Source: Epiperipatus broadwayi
Lineage: Eukaryota; Onychophora; Udeonychophora; Euonychophora; Peripatidae
NCBI GenBank assembly: GCA_028023455.1
Contig: JAQFVV010012497.1
Coordinates: 4,156,001 to 4,220,000, forward strand
Reading direction: 5' to 3'
DNA length: 64,000 nucleotides
The notes beneath the pieces were generated by a model. The model was not told the DNA's origin and made no database searches. It saw only the letters and a program-made list of their open reading frames with translations. The translations under genes were made by a program, and so were the position numbers. Positions within the stretch are counted from its first letter, which is position 1, and the number at the start of each line of letters is the position of its first letter. Of this stretch, positions 44,577 through 56,059 are shown piece after piece.

Positions 44577-46053
44577 GTTCGTGATTGATGAAATATATGA
44601 TTTAGTGATTGATTCAATAATATTTCTATATACACAAAGATCTGGATATTGGAATAAAAAGTGATGAATTGTTTTTTTAAAAAAGATAGATTAAAGAAAC
44701 TAATAGAATGTTAGCTTCCAATAAAAAATATATATCACATTTTATTTAAACTATTATTGATTAAAATAAGTTGTATTCTATTATTTTTCTAGTGCTTTTT
44801 TTTTTTTTTTTAAGTTAGCTTTATTACTTATAGCACAAATCTTTTATAAATTGATATTTCACAAAATAAAATTTAAATCTTTTTTTTTTTAAAAAAAAAA
44901 AGGAAAAAATCAAATTTCAATTATTTTAACTTTGACTAACTGATCTTTGAACTCTGAACTTAAATCATAGAGAGCCACAAACAACTTGAAATTTGTAAAC
45001 AAAAAGAAATCTTTTATTTTTTCTAACTTACTTGACTATTTTTTTTTAATATCGTTTTTATTAAAAGTGTTAACCAAAGATAACCAGCACTTAATTACTC
45101 TAGTATTTAATTATGTATCTTGCTTTGCAACCCATACATAGAGAAAGAAAGAGTTAGGCACATCCACGTCATCAAAAATGTTACCAACAAAAGATCTAAC
45201 CGTATTTCGTTAAGTATTCACTGAGAGCATTTAAACTGAATATTAACAAGAGCCTCTATAAACAATAAAATATTCTAATAAACTCAACAGGAAATCATGA
45301 ATAATGTGTTAGATTTGCCTAAATTGTTACTTTAAACTAACAAAAGGGAATCTTTTCTGCTAACCACTAGATTTTAGATACTATAACAAATTCAGACATC
45401 ATCACAAGTAGGTAACAGGTCTTTTGTTAGCTTAAAATAATGAATTGCATGTTATCATTTGCAAAACTTTATCAAGCTGTTCTTATGGAAGATTTTAACA
45501 CAATTTGGTTATTTTCAAATGTATTAGATCTTAAGTCATCATGTATTTACATTTAATTAGTAATTTGGTCTTTCCTAGAGTCGGTTTTGGAAAATAAAAT
45601 GATGCCAAAGTTATTGCGAATATATGAAATACAATTAATTTCATTCTTCCAAGTGGCTGATGTTTGAGTTTGTTATCATATACGGCATTTAATCAGAAAG
45701 AAGATATTTTATTGGCTAAAAGTAACAATTTGGACATTAACCATGTTCTTAGGGAAGATTTTTTCATATAATTGTTAATTATTTTAAACTATATTAGACT
45801 GTAAGTTATAATTTGTTTATATACATAAAAGCAATAAAATAATGTGATCATCAAATATAAGTAATCTGCTGGAGAAGTGAAATGCTCTCAGCTGAGCAGT
45901 CTTTAGATATGTGGTCAATGATGATGATAAAGGAAATAGATGTCAGCATTCTAATGTGTTGACGCTTATATATACTGTATAAAAAATATATATAATATAA
46001 TAATTATAAGTTACCCTACTTTGTGAGTGTTAAAATAAATGCAGCTTTCTATA

Positions 46054-46464
46054 TTACTGCCATCTAGTGAGGGATTACCAGATACCCTATTGCAATTTAA
46101 GTCCCCATTCTCCAATTCATTTTCAGACTTCTGCTTTTATCAATGAGATATGGAATTTACGCCTGGAAGAAATGCAGTTACACATTCAGCAATATTTTTA
46201 ATCCATTTTGCCATTACAACCTTAAACAAATCAGTTTAATGTTTTGAACTCCAGTCAATTTACTTGAACAATTAAATTATGTAGATCTGACTCACAGCAA
46301 AATAGTTAAAGGTTGTTAGATATGGTAATTGTATTACTTTCAACTATAAATCCCAAGCCTTACTGATAAAGACAAAAAAAACAAAAACTAATCTTAGGAT
46401 GGTGATTTAAATGTAATAGGATATCTGGTAATCACTGACTATTCAAACTGCAGTAGATGGTATT
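46054..46464. repeat. MITE-like element with ~45-bp inverted ends
   Basis: The left end tactgccatctagtgaggga with ttaccagataccctattgca is the reverse complement of the right end (tgtaataggatatctggtaa … cagtagatggtatt) with a few differences. The interior is unrelated AT-rich DNA. The short distance to the LTR element starting at 46721 is probably coincidental. Confidence 0.6.
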
Positions 46465-46720
46465 GGAGTAGAGAGTGACTCTTCTTTTATCTGATATTTT
46501 ATGAGCTGAGATATCAAGTAAATTGTTATTCTTATTAAAATGGTACTATATAATGTTAAAATCTGGACAAAAAAAATAGTTAGTCATTGCTTTCCACCTT
46601 CAAAAATTATATCAGCCTTTCCATATTCAAGATTCTCTATAAAGCAACATTTATCAATTTTAAAGACAGAGTAGTTGAACAAAAGGCTCTGATTGAAAAA
46701 AAAATATCTAAAAGGAGCCT

Positions 46721-47205
46721 TGAAATATATGTATTTTAATAAAATAAATTATGAAATTTTAATTCACAGAGAGGGGAAATAAATAAACAAAGTAGATAAA
46801 TAATAAAGTCAGAATAAAATTACCTGAATTGCTGTAATAAAAAATACTTAATTAAAATGTATTGTGTAACAGTAAATTATTATCGGAATGAAAAATAAAT
46901 ATCAGATAACAAAGAAAATTTAATTAGTATGAGTTAAAATACTAATTAAACTTACAGAGGCAAGTTTAAACTGATAATACATCTATCATCAAGATTTTCC
47001 CTACTGATTGAATTATTCCATAAAAACAAAAAAATGAAAGTATAAAAACTGGGGGGGGGGGGGGAGAAACACATGCTCTTCATCATCTTTGAGGAAACTT
47101 TTGGAAACAAGCATGAAGCAGTGGAAGAAAACAATGGATCTCAGCTCCTGAAAGTCAATAAGATGACTAGAGCCATAATAGATCACCCCAATATTATTTT
47201 AAACA
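46721..47205 (+). repeat. 5' LTR of Ty3/Gypsy-like element
   Basis: Starts TGAAATATATGTATTTTAAT and ends TTATTTTAAACA. It matches the 3' LTR at 50184-50583 over most of its length, but has about 90 bp near 46880-46970 that the 3' copy lacks, and lacks about 25 bp present there. A long G-run sits at 47051-47064. The next bases, TGGGGTGGCATTTGGAGC, begin with TGG as expected for a primer-binding site. Confidence 0.8.
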
Positions 47206-47384
47206 TGGGGTGGCATTTGGAGCACATATATAGGACATTTGGGTTCAGAGAGAACTGAGAAAAAACTCAGGTGCAGAAAAATAGAGCAGATAAACTCTTT
47301 AATACTCATATTGTAAAAAACATGGAAAATCAGGGAGCAAAGCAATTCATGATGAATATGCAAATTTGTAAAAAAAGATATTAC

Positions 47385-49880
47385 AATGGAGATAGATAAT
47401 GGATCAGGGGCATCTAAAATGTTCAAGGTATGTTGGAGTGCACCATCATAACCGACACTAACATTTAAATAGGAAAAAAAAACAGACATTAAGGCTCAAG
47501 ATGTGAGCAGAAATGCATTGAAATAACTGGAGCAGTAAAAGCACCAATTAGATACTGTGAGAAAATAATTAAATTACTGCTGGACAGAATAAAAGAGAAA
47601 ATTAGACCCATTGTCAGAATGTAATGGTTCCACATGATAGTAATTATAGTATTGGAAAAAAAATTCTCTCAAACAAGAAATTCAAAATAAATATCCAGAT
47701 TTATTTTATGAAGATGGCCCAATAGACCTAGAGTTAATTGAAAACATACATCTTGCTGTGTGTAAACTTCGAAAAATCCCATTTGCACAGAAAACAAAAG
47801 TTGGGTAGAAATGTCAGATTGAACTATGCCAATAGTTGTAATAACAAAACCCAATGGCCAAATCTGAATATGTGGGATTATAAGGTAACAGTAAATAAAT
47901 ATTTTAATAAGGTGGAATATTCAGTGCCTAATGTAAGAGAGGTATTAACCAGTCTTCAAAATGCATCACAACACAAAACTGGATTTAAATTCCACTTTTC
48001 ACTAAATATTGGTGATAGGCAAATCAGCGGAAATATTAACCTTAACAACCTCTATGGGATTATTTAAATGTAATTGGTTACCGTTCAGTATTTCAATGGC
48101 ACAGAACATATTTCAAACAAAAATTAACACTTTATTACAGGGATTAGATATCATATCTTACTTTGATGATATACTTATAACATCATGCTTGAAAGAGATG
48201 CTTCATTAAAGACTGTTTAAGGAATGTGAAAAATTGCAGAGATTCAAAGTCAAGATAAATGCTAAGAACTATCACCCAAGAAATTAAGTCATGAAAAATG
48301 TGGCCAAATCCAGAAACATTTTTTAAAAAATTCAGGCATTTTTGGGTTGGTAAACTATTTCAAACTCTTTTTATAGAATAAGTACTAAAGTAGCAAAATC
48401 TCTGTATGAATTATTAAAGAAAAATCATAAGTGGCAATGGTTAAGTCATGAAGAAGCTTTTATATGAACCAAAGCACTACTATCTTCAAGAGAAATTATT
48501 GGTTCATTTTGATAATAATCTCAAACTGTGCTTAACAATAAATGCTTCAGAATGGGGTGTGGGAGCAAGTTACAACGGTGAACAAACCACAGCCTATGCA
48601 TCAAAGACCCTTCCTAAAGCTGAGAGAAACTATAGCCAGATTGACAGAGACCTTCATGTTTGGCTTAAAGAAATTTCATCAATATATATTCAGTAGGCCT
48701 TTTCACATAGTAACCAATCATAAGCCATTATTGGGAATATTAGCAAACAATAAGCCAGCGCCTGATCATTTGAATCCATGTACGTTGCGGTGGAAAAACA
48801 TATTAACATCATATGATTATCAGTTGTTATATAATAAAGGAAAAGATTCCATGTGCCAATGCTTTGTCTAGAAATCCAGATAAAAATCAACCACATAGTA
48901 ATGAAATAGATATTAATTAGACAAATGTCTTACAGTCAGAAATTTTGAATAGCAATACATCGGCAAAATGGGAATGGGGGGCGATAAGCTGCTAAGCTAG
49001 ATTAAAAATGGCTGGCCACCTAAGAAATCACAGTGCCTTGCACCTGCTTTTTGGACAAATCATAACAAGTTATTAGCCAGCAAGGATTGTGTGTTAATGG
49101 GGGATAGAGTAGTAATACCAACAGAGAGAAGAGGAAATTTCTAACACTATTGCAAGAAAGGCATCCAGGAGTTGTGCGCACCGAAGCATTAGCATGTAGA
49201 TACATCTAGTGACCAAAAATAGCCTGTCAGTCTGAAATCTAAGAAATATATACACTGAGGCCTAAAGCGGCTAAACCATGGCAGAGTCTTCACATGGACT
49301 ACGCAGGCCCAATCAATAGGAAAATATTTCTCATACTAGGTAGATGCAATCTTTAAATAGGTGGAGTATTGCATCATGAAAAATACCAATGCTGAGAAAA
49401 CTATTCAAAGTTTGAATGCAGTTGCCACAGATTGCCAGAAATAATTGTTTCTGATAGTGTCACTGGATTTACTTCTCAAGAAATAGATTGATTTTCAAGC
49501 ATAAATGCATCAAACATGTCTGTGCACTATTCACCAGGCTGAAAATGCCATTCAACAAATTAAAAAGGTCCTGGGAAAGACTATATGATGCTATGCTACA
49601 TCAACATTCCATGTTGTCAATGGTTTAAATCTCTCACTGAGTTGTTGATGTGCAGGAAATTGTGTATAAAACTATCAATGTTACTTCCAAAAATGGACAA
49701 TTTCAGTATGATAGTGAAGACACCATATATGAAATAGGTGATAAGGTTTGGGTACATGACCTGATTAAAAAGAAATGGATTGAAGGCATAATCATTGGGA
49801 AACTATTTAAACAAATAATTATCATTCAAATACAGAATGGAACAGAAATATTGGAGAATGTAAACCATGTCCGCTAACAA
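47385..49880 (+). pseudogene. Broken pol of the LTR element (PR-RT-RNaseH-IN)
   Basis: Visible motifs: DNGSGAS (protease, 47395-47415); PIVVITKPNG (RT, 47826-47856), followed by a stop and a frame change; DYKVTVNKYF and VEYSVPNVREVL (47875-47945); SYFDDILIT (catalytic YxDD-type motif, 48156-48185); RNase H pieces CLTINASEWGVG, AYASKTLPKAERNYSQID and VTNHKPLLGIL (48530-48750) in two frames; RHPGVVRTEALACRY (H2C2 region, 49155-49200); and MDYAGPI (49280-49300) and VSDSVTGFTSQE (49450-49485) from the integrase core. The several short open frames here are fragments of this one ORF. It is non-functional. Confidence 0.8.
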
Positions 49881-50183
49881 GTCATAGAAAACATACAGTT
49901 TTCAGGGGCACTAGTAACAGATAAGAGAAGAAATGACTAAAACTTGGAGAAAACAAAAAAACAGGTGATATAGTGCCCGATCAAGTAATTCAAGAGGAAC
50001 AACAAATTCAGTTAGAATGTATAGAAGCTGAAGCAGTAATAAAAATGAAAAATGAGGTGCCTATGGAGTCAACAGAAGAATCTAGATCACTCAGGCCCTA
50101 GCATCAAAGATAAAAACCGAAAAAGTTACAAGAATATGTGTAAAATGTAGTAACCTATTTTTCTGCAGTAAGGGGAGGATTAT

Positions 50184-50583
50184 TGAAATATATGTATTTT
50201 AATAAAATGTTATAAAATTTTAATTCCCAGAGGGGGGAAATAAATAAATAAAATAGATAAATAATAAATAGCTGGGATAAGATTAATTGAATTGCTGTAA
50301 TAAAAAATATTTAATTAAAATGTATTGTGTAACAGTAAATTATTACACCTACCATCCACATTTTTCCCACTGATTTAATTATTCCTGAAAAACAAAAGGA
50401 TGAAAAGTATAAAAAGTGGGGGAAAAGAAACATGTACTCTTCTTGGTCTCTGAGGCAACTTTTGGAAACAAGCATAAAGCAGCAGAAAAAACCAGTGAGG
50501 GACTTCTTATTCTCAGAGTCTCAGCTCCTAGATCAATAAGCCAACTAGGACTATAACAGACAACCCTATTATTATTTTAAATA
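50184..50583 (+). repeat. 3' LTR of Ty3/Gypsy-like element
   Basis: Begins TGAAATATATGTATTTTAAT after a purine tract and ends TTATTTTAAATA. It is about 85 bp shorter than the 5' LTR because of an internal deletion near 50348. Many point differences from the 5' LTR show that the insertion is old. Confidence 0.8.
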
Positions 50584-52330
50584 CCTTAAGGGCTGCCAGG
50601 CTTAAAGGACAGTGATGATAATAGAGATAAAAGTATTGACATTATTATTAGTTGTAGTGAATAGATTTAGTAAGTGAAAGACTTATTCCGAATTAGCCAT
50701 GACAGGTTTTATTAAATTAGAATAACGTATTTTGATATTCATGTACTATATATATCGGACTTCAGTATTTTAACATATGTATATTAAATTATATAATGTT
50801 CTTTGTGTCCTCAAAAATTAGATTCTGCATTAAATTATTATTCTTACGTCTCTGTTTTACATTTTTATAAATACAAGCTTATAAAAGCAATGTCACGTTA
50901 TATATGACTTACTTTATTGATAATCATAATTTTACTTTATGGCTTTGGCTAAACTGAGGATATTAATATATGGTACATCTCAATTTGGTTCAGTCTCATA
51001 TAGCCATTTAAGTTAGATAGCTGGAATAAAAGACATTTTCATATCTGAAAACTTCATTTTCTACTTAAATATTATGTATAAAATAAGTGCTGGGGTTTGA
51101 GTTGATATTTTAGATCTAGTGTTTGAATATTCTAGCTCTTCACTGAGGTGAGCCATAAGCTTGAAACCAATTGGTGTGGGGATAAGAGTATTCCGTATAG
51201 AGATTTTAAATATTTTCTCTTACCGCACATATCAATTAAGAGCTTGTTTAGGCTATTGGTAAGCTCTCTGTATTACATTTTTGTAAATACAAACTTACAA
51301 AAGCAATGTCACGTTATATACGACTTGCTTTATTGATAATTCAATTTTTTAACTAAATAAAATAATCATTTTTAGTTTTTCCAAGTATGTGGTCAAATGA
51401 TATCTACTTAAACAACAGAAACTTTTCAAAACCAATTAGAATTAGAAATTTCAAGATTTTTGTCTTTTTTAAGAAAGAAATTTTTGTCTACCAAAACTAT
51501 AATTTCAAAAAGTAGTAAAATATACATATAACCATTCAGTAAATATAATCATTATATTCAGTCCATATAATAATTAAAAAGCAAAACCAAAAGTCTATAA
51601 ATGATATTTAATATACGGGGAATCCATCTACTATGTGCTTACATAAGAAATAAGTTTAATGCACTTTAAATTAGTATAAAAAAATTTGAAGCAGACACAG
51701 CTCATCATTGTGGGCATTACAATTTTTACTACGAGTCCTATACTACATAACAAATTGACAAATAACTTGCAGTAAACATGTATTTCAGGGACAATTTCCT
51801 TTATGATTGCCTTGAAGTATTGCTAACAATCCATGAAAATATGACAAACCACATGACTTGGTATTAAAGCACAAAAATGTATCATTATAATTATTTACTA
51901 TAAATTAGTCATAATTAAAAATTTTAACAATATGAATCTCTGATTCTGCCTTGATTAATTTAAACCACATTGCAATAGATTAATTTATAGCAAGCAATTG
52001 CAGTGCTAAATATTCATGCTCTGATACCAAATCGATTACCATTACATTACCAATGTAAGTCCTGTGGTTGTTATATTTGCATGAATTAATGCAAGTTACA
52101 ATGCAACTATCAAATAAAGTTATTCCTTAAATGCATACATATATACTACAGAGCAATTTGTCAATTTTTTATAATGCACAATGATGCTTATTTATGAACC
52201 AGAGGCTTAGACACTTAATAGAAAAGCAATACAGAAACCTCAGATTACACAGTGAAATAAGATAAATATGTATGTTGAGATTAATAAGGAAAAAATAAAA
52301 ATGAAATAAATGAGTGACAGCAAATAGGTA
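50584..52330. other. AT-rich non-coding intron sequence
   Basis: Contains an imperfect direct repeat: gtcacgttatatatgactta near 50892 and gtcacgttatatacgacttg near 51308, each preceded by tacatttttataaatacaa-like sequence. Nothing coding is recognised. Confidence 0.45.
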
Positions 52331-52339
52331 TAACTGACA

Positions 52340-52565
52340 TCACTGAATAATTAAGACTATGAAACGGAGTTGGTGTGGAAATATCATAGAAAAAATGACA
52401 ATAGTTGAAATCTTAAAATGAATTCCCCTAGAAATTGTAAAAGACCTAGAAAGAGATCACATATATGAATATAGAGATTCGAAGGTATGGAATGGAAAAA
52501 TTATATTAAATTTAGAGAGTTCCTTTCATCCTCCAATGGACTGATAATGGTTGAACTGATAGTGA
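52340..52565 (+). pseudogene. LINE ORF2 C-terminal remnant and 3' end
   Basis: Translations contain KTMKRSWCGNII, a VEILK-IP-like piece and RPRKRSHI-like pieces, the same C-terminal tail as at 16975-17110 (minus). It ends in ccaatggactgataatggtt followed by a (GAT)n-like tract, a common LINE 3' terminus. It is 5'-truncated and mutated. Confidence 0.6.
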
Positions 52566-53139
52566 TGATGACATTTATTCTGGATAGTATAAAATCATTT
52601 TTCTATCACAAATAACATTCTGCATTGAATTTTCTAATAATAATGTTAATTCTACAATGCTTTCAAAACAAAATGGCTGCCATTAAACTATGTCATGTTT
52701 TACAATAGTGATTAAATGTATAAATTTCCATTCAATCAAGTTTTTATTTATATATAAAAAAAATAAAGGTTGTTCAAAATTATTTCATCAGTTTTTAGAA
52801 GTCCTTGTCATAAGCATATCATCTATCAGAGCTTTCCAATTGCATATGAAGATTGCAGTCCTGATATGAACAGTTTATGAATTTTTATATCATGACAGTA
52901 TAGACTTCAATATTTCAGTTATATAATATGGATTATTTTGTAAAAGATATTTTATTGAGGTGGTCTTACTTTTAGTAAACAAAATTTCTCATGTTTTTAA
53001 AAAATATTCAAACTTTTGGCCAGCAATAATTTTAAAATAACAAAAAAAAAAATCATTCATTCAAAACTGAAGACTTTTTTTCAAGAAATCTATAAGTCTA
53101 TAATGAAAATATGTTCATGGCATAAATATACAACACTCT

Positions 53140-53255
53140 ATAAAATAGTATAGTGGTAAATTCTGGAGCTCAAGATCTCCCAATTATGTCACTTGCAAGA
53201 GCTTGAACTTTTTTTATGAATTCCCAAATAATAAATCATTCAATTATTTTTAATT
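53140..53255 (+). repeat. SINE-like element
   Basis: tagtatagtggtaaattctg resembles an A-box region. The body ends in ttttatgaattcccaaataa plus the taaatcattcaatta tail shared with the copies at 12.9 and 16.0 kb. Confidence 0.5.
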
Positions 53256-54289
53256 TTTACTAGAACATGAATAATTGCTTAGTATATATTAAAACAAAGA
53301 TATTTTTTTCTATAAGAATAATTCATGAAATAAGTTCAAATTTCACTTGAATTATTTAACATACAGAAAAATGAATTGGGGGGATGGAGGAGCAGAGTCT
53401 GAGCTTAATGCAACATAAATTAAAATAAAATATAATTATATAATTATTGGAATATGAAATAAAGATAAGCCACAGGCTAAGTATCGATGTTTCCTGTCAA
53501 TGGCAGACTCTACATTGTATTATATGTCATATCCTTGTTTTTACAATCAGTTCCTTGATATTCATCAGACTAAGTTAAACTGATATATTTATTCCCAGCT
53601 AATAAAAGCTAGACATCTATTTGCTACAATACCAGATGGACTGAGTTGGCGGAGGATTAACAATTAAGGGGGGGGGGGAATCCTCAATTTATTCATGAAA
53701 TGTAAAAATTTCCAATGTTTAAATTTCAGATCATGACATGGCAGGTTGATTTACACTATACCATGAGATCCATCTCTGAGATTTTATAAAAAACGGAGCA
53801 CAAAAAGATTTTGAAAATGATTTATTGCTTCATCAATAATTTGATTAATACTCATAAAAAAAAATTTCCAAAGATAAAATTGGGTATTTTGAAATGAAGC
53901 CATTATCTGAATGAGTTTATAATCAGATAAAAAAATTACACATAAATTCATTTATTAAAAAATATATCCACAGTAGAATTGAAAAATATCCTTATAAGAG
54001 AATCAACAATTCCTTAATAAATTAAAAATAGAAAAATTTTCTTTACCATATATTAGAACTATCTACTGTAAGTTTGAGTAATTAATGGGACCAGATGATA
54101 TAATGCAATAAATTCATTATCTCCAGACTGATCATTTTCTGGATCCTGCCTTTTTTAATGAAAAGTAGAATTCAAAACTGCAACTACATAGTTATGCAAA
54201 TAAATTAATCTGAATTTGGAAATCTTATGGTTTATTTAAAATTTCAGGTTAATAGCTTGAAGAGTATAAAGAAGTAAAAAATGATTGCT

Positions 54290-54480
54290 AGATGCATAAG
54301 TGCATTAGTTCTAACTTCGAATCTTAATCTTCACTGATGAAAGCAAAATCCAGAAATCAGTTGGTTTGGAGATGCGAATTTTATAGTACTATACTAAATT
54401 GATGTCCACTGATTACTCAAATCACCAATAGATGACTCTAGAGTAGGATGAAGATAAATTGCTTTTGGAAAAATATGACT
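54290..54480 (+). repeat. Foldback family 2 fragment
   Basis: Single-arm copy containing a hammerhead-like core (CTGATGA at 54334-54340, GAAA at 54353-54356, 12 nt apart), then tgatgtccactgattactca and agatgactctagagta, which also occur at 8540 and in part near 56790. Confidence 0.5.
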
Positions 54481-55080
54481 AAACTTAGAGGTCATGTGAT
54501 GTTGCTGATTTAAAAATAATTTTTAACGATTATACGTTGCATTTTATCTCCATTGTGACCATATCCTATTTACAGAAAATTCTTAAAATTTTAACCTGAT
54601 CTGCAATGGATTTGTTATAAATTATAAGTCCTTTTCTAATAACTAATTAGGTTTCTATTAATATAATTATATTTTACTCTGAGGTATGAAAGTTTTATTT
54701 GAGATATAATCCAAAATGCAAAAGTTATTCCGCAAAAGAAAAAAGTAATATATAATACCCGATTTATCCAAATACAGATGTGTTGAATTTTAAAATAATT
54801 TTCAGGTATAAAAATCCTGAATAGAAAGTTTCTGCACAGCTGCTCTGATTAGTTCTTCTAATTTTGAAAATATTTTTTTTTTAAAGATAGTTATATAATT
54901 TCCACATAAAAATATTTATAATTTTCATATCTAATAATTTTATTACAATATTTTTCTTAGAGAATTAATAAGACATAAGAAGCTTAATATCTTAAATAGC
55001 AACTAAAAAACTATAGTAGCATGAGTTTAGGCAAATTTCTGTAGAATATCTATAATAATAGATAAAAAATATTTTTTAAT

Positions 55081-55321
55081 AAATGCTTTTATTTGTCGCG
55101 CACTAAAACCCCCCAAAAATAATTGTTTCTTCAACCCAATTGGTGTTTTTACATTGAACTTCAAATAAAAGCATGGGAGAATCCCAAAATTAATTAACTC
55201 CATTCCTATATAGACCCTCCCCCCACACACTTTTATTTCAAGTTCAATCTAAAAACCCCAATTGTGGTTGAAGAAATAATTATTTTTTATGGTTTTTAGT
55301 GCATGACAAATAAAAGCATTT
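55081..55321. repeat. MITE-like foldback with inverted ends
   Basis: aaatgcttttatttgtcgcg at the left is matched by tgacaaataaaagcattt at the right. The inner arms also pair: ataattgtttcttcaaccca with tggttgaagaaataattatt, and the cactaaaacc / ggtttttagtg blocks. The element is ~240 bp. The arms account for the minus-strand open frame at 55027-55230. Confidence 0.65.
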
Positions 55322-55399
55322 AATATAAATAATTTTTTAACTCTATTATGTATTTTTTTTGCAATTCAATTTTTCTTAAGCAATCCATCTCTATAAGAT

Positions 55400-55665
55400 T
55401 TAGTTGAGCTTGATGTTGCTTATGTGTTTGTGCAGCTTTTAATTATTTCATCTTTTGGCAAATAGATGCAAAGCGAGTTTACTGCTGCTGATGCATTTTT
55501 GCAACTCTGAATCATTTCATATTTTGGTGAACAGATGCCAGCTGAGTTCAGCATTGCTCCTGTGTTTGTGCAGCTATTGTTTCATATTTTGTCGAATACA
55601 TGTCAGTGACCTTGGTGTTGCTGATGTATCTCTGAAGTTCTCAATTGTTTTCTTCTTCTTCCTGG
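55400..55665 (+). repeat. Minisatellite, about four ~67-bp units
   Basis: A diverged unit recurs: (t/c)gagtt…gttgctgatg…tttgtgcagctt…ttatttcatattttggc…aacagatgccag. Units start near 55404, 55470, 55538 and 55602. The open frame at 55455-55706 results from a period close to a multiple of three and has no other support. Confidence 0.6.
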
Positions 55666-55800
55666 TATTTCTGCAATGTCTTTTCCAACAGTCTTTTATT
55701 TATTAAAATATTAGTTTTTGTTTATTTAATAATTTAAGTAATGAATTGAAAGTAATTTTTCCATTTTAAATTCCTTACTATTTGTTGCAATTACCTTTTT

Positions 55801-56058
55801 GATTCTGTAAAGTTTAGTTTAATTTTATCATTTCATTCCTAAGATCAAAAAATCCAATCCAATAATGAAACACAATGGAGAGGGATTCCCACACATTCAA
55901 AATCATTTATAATATTTTTTTTATTCTTTTGATTCTGTAAAGTTTAGTTTAATTTTATCATTTCATTCCTAAGATCAAAAAATCCAATCCAATAATGAAA
56001 CACAATGGAGAGGGATTCCCACACATTCAAAATCATTTATAATATTTTTTTTATTCTT
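55801..56058 (+). repeat. Perfect 130-bp tandem duplication
   Basis: The block starting gattctgtaaagtttagttt at 55801 repeats from 55931, identical base for base as far as read, including the gagagggattcccacacatt segment. The identity implies a very recent event, or an assembly duplication. Confidence 0.88.
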
Positions 56059-56059
56059 A

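Larger units (their letters stand above)
46721..50583 (+). mobile_element. Degenerate Ty3/Gypsy-like LTR retrotransposon
   Basis: A 3.86-kb element with two diverged LTRs, a TGG-type primer-binding site after the first, and a purine-rich tract (aaggggaggat) just before the second. The internal part is shortened. A protease-like DNGSGAS motif lies only about 190 bp after the 5' LTR, so gag is essentially absent. RT, RNase H, the H2C2 zinc region and integrase follow in the order expected for Ty3/Gypsy elements. Stops and frameshifts interrupt every domain, and the element is dead. No convincing target-site duplication was found (flanks gcct and cctt). Confidence 0.82.
52570..55076. other. Non-coding with a SINE and a foldback-2 fragment
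   Basis: A SINE-like copy lies at 53140-53255 and a family-2 fragment at 54290-54480. A poly-G run occurs at 53670-53678. The rest is AT-rich and unassigned. Confidence 0.45.

Noticed and set aside
45400-45840. Direct repeat around cttatggaagattttaaca and cttagggaagattttttca
   Set aside because: Similarity is low and mostly in AT-rich positions; it could not be separated from chance.
46715-50590. Target-site duplication flanking the LTR element
   Set aside because: Immediate flanks (gcct before, cctt after) match only if the LTR boundary is shifted, so no duplication is claimed.
55455-55706. 83-residue Cys/Phe-rich frame as a small secreted protein
   Set aside because: It is produced by the diverged minisatellite units; there is no convincing signal peptide or splice context.
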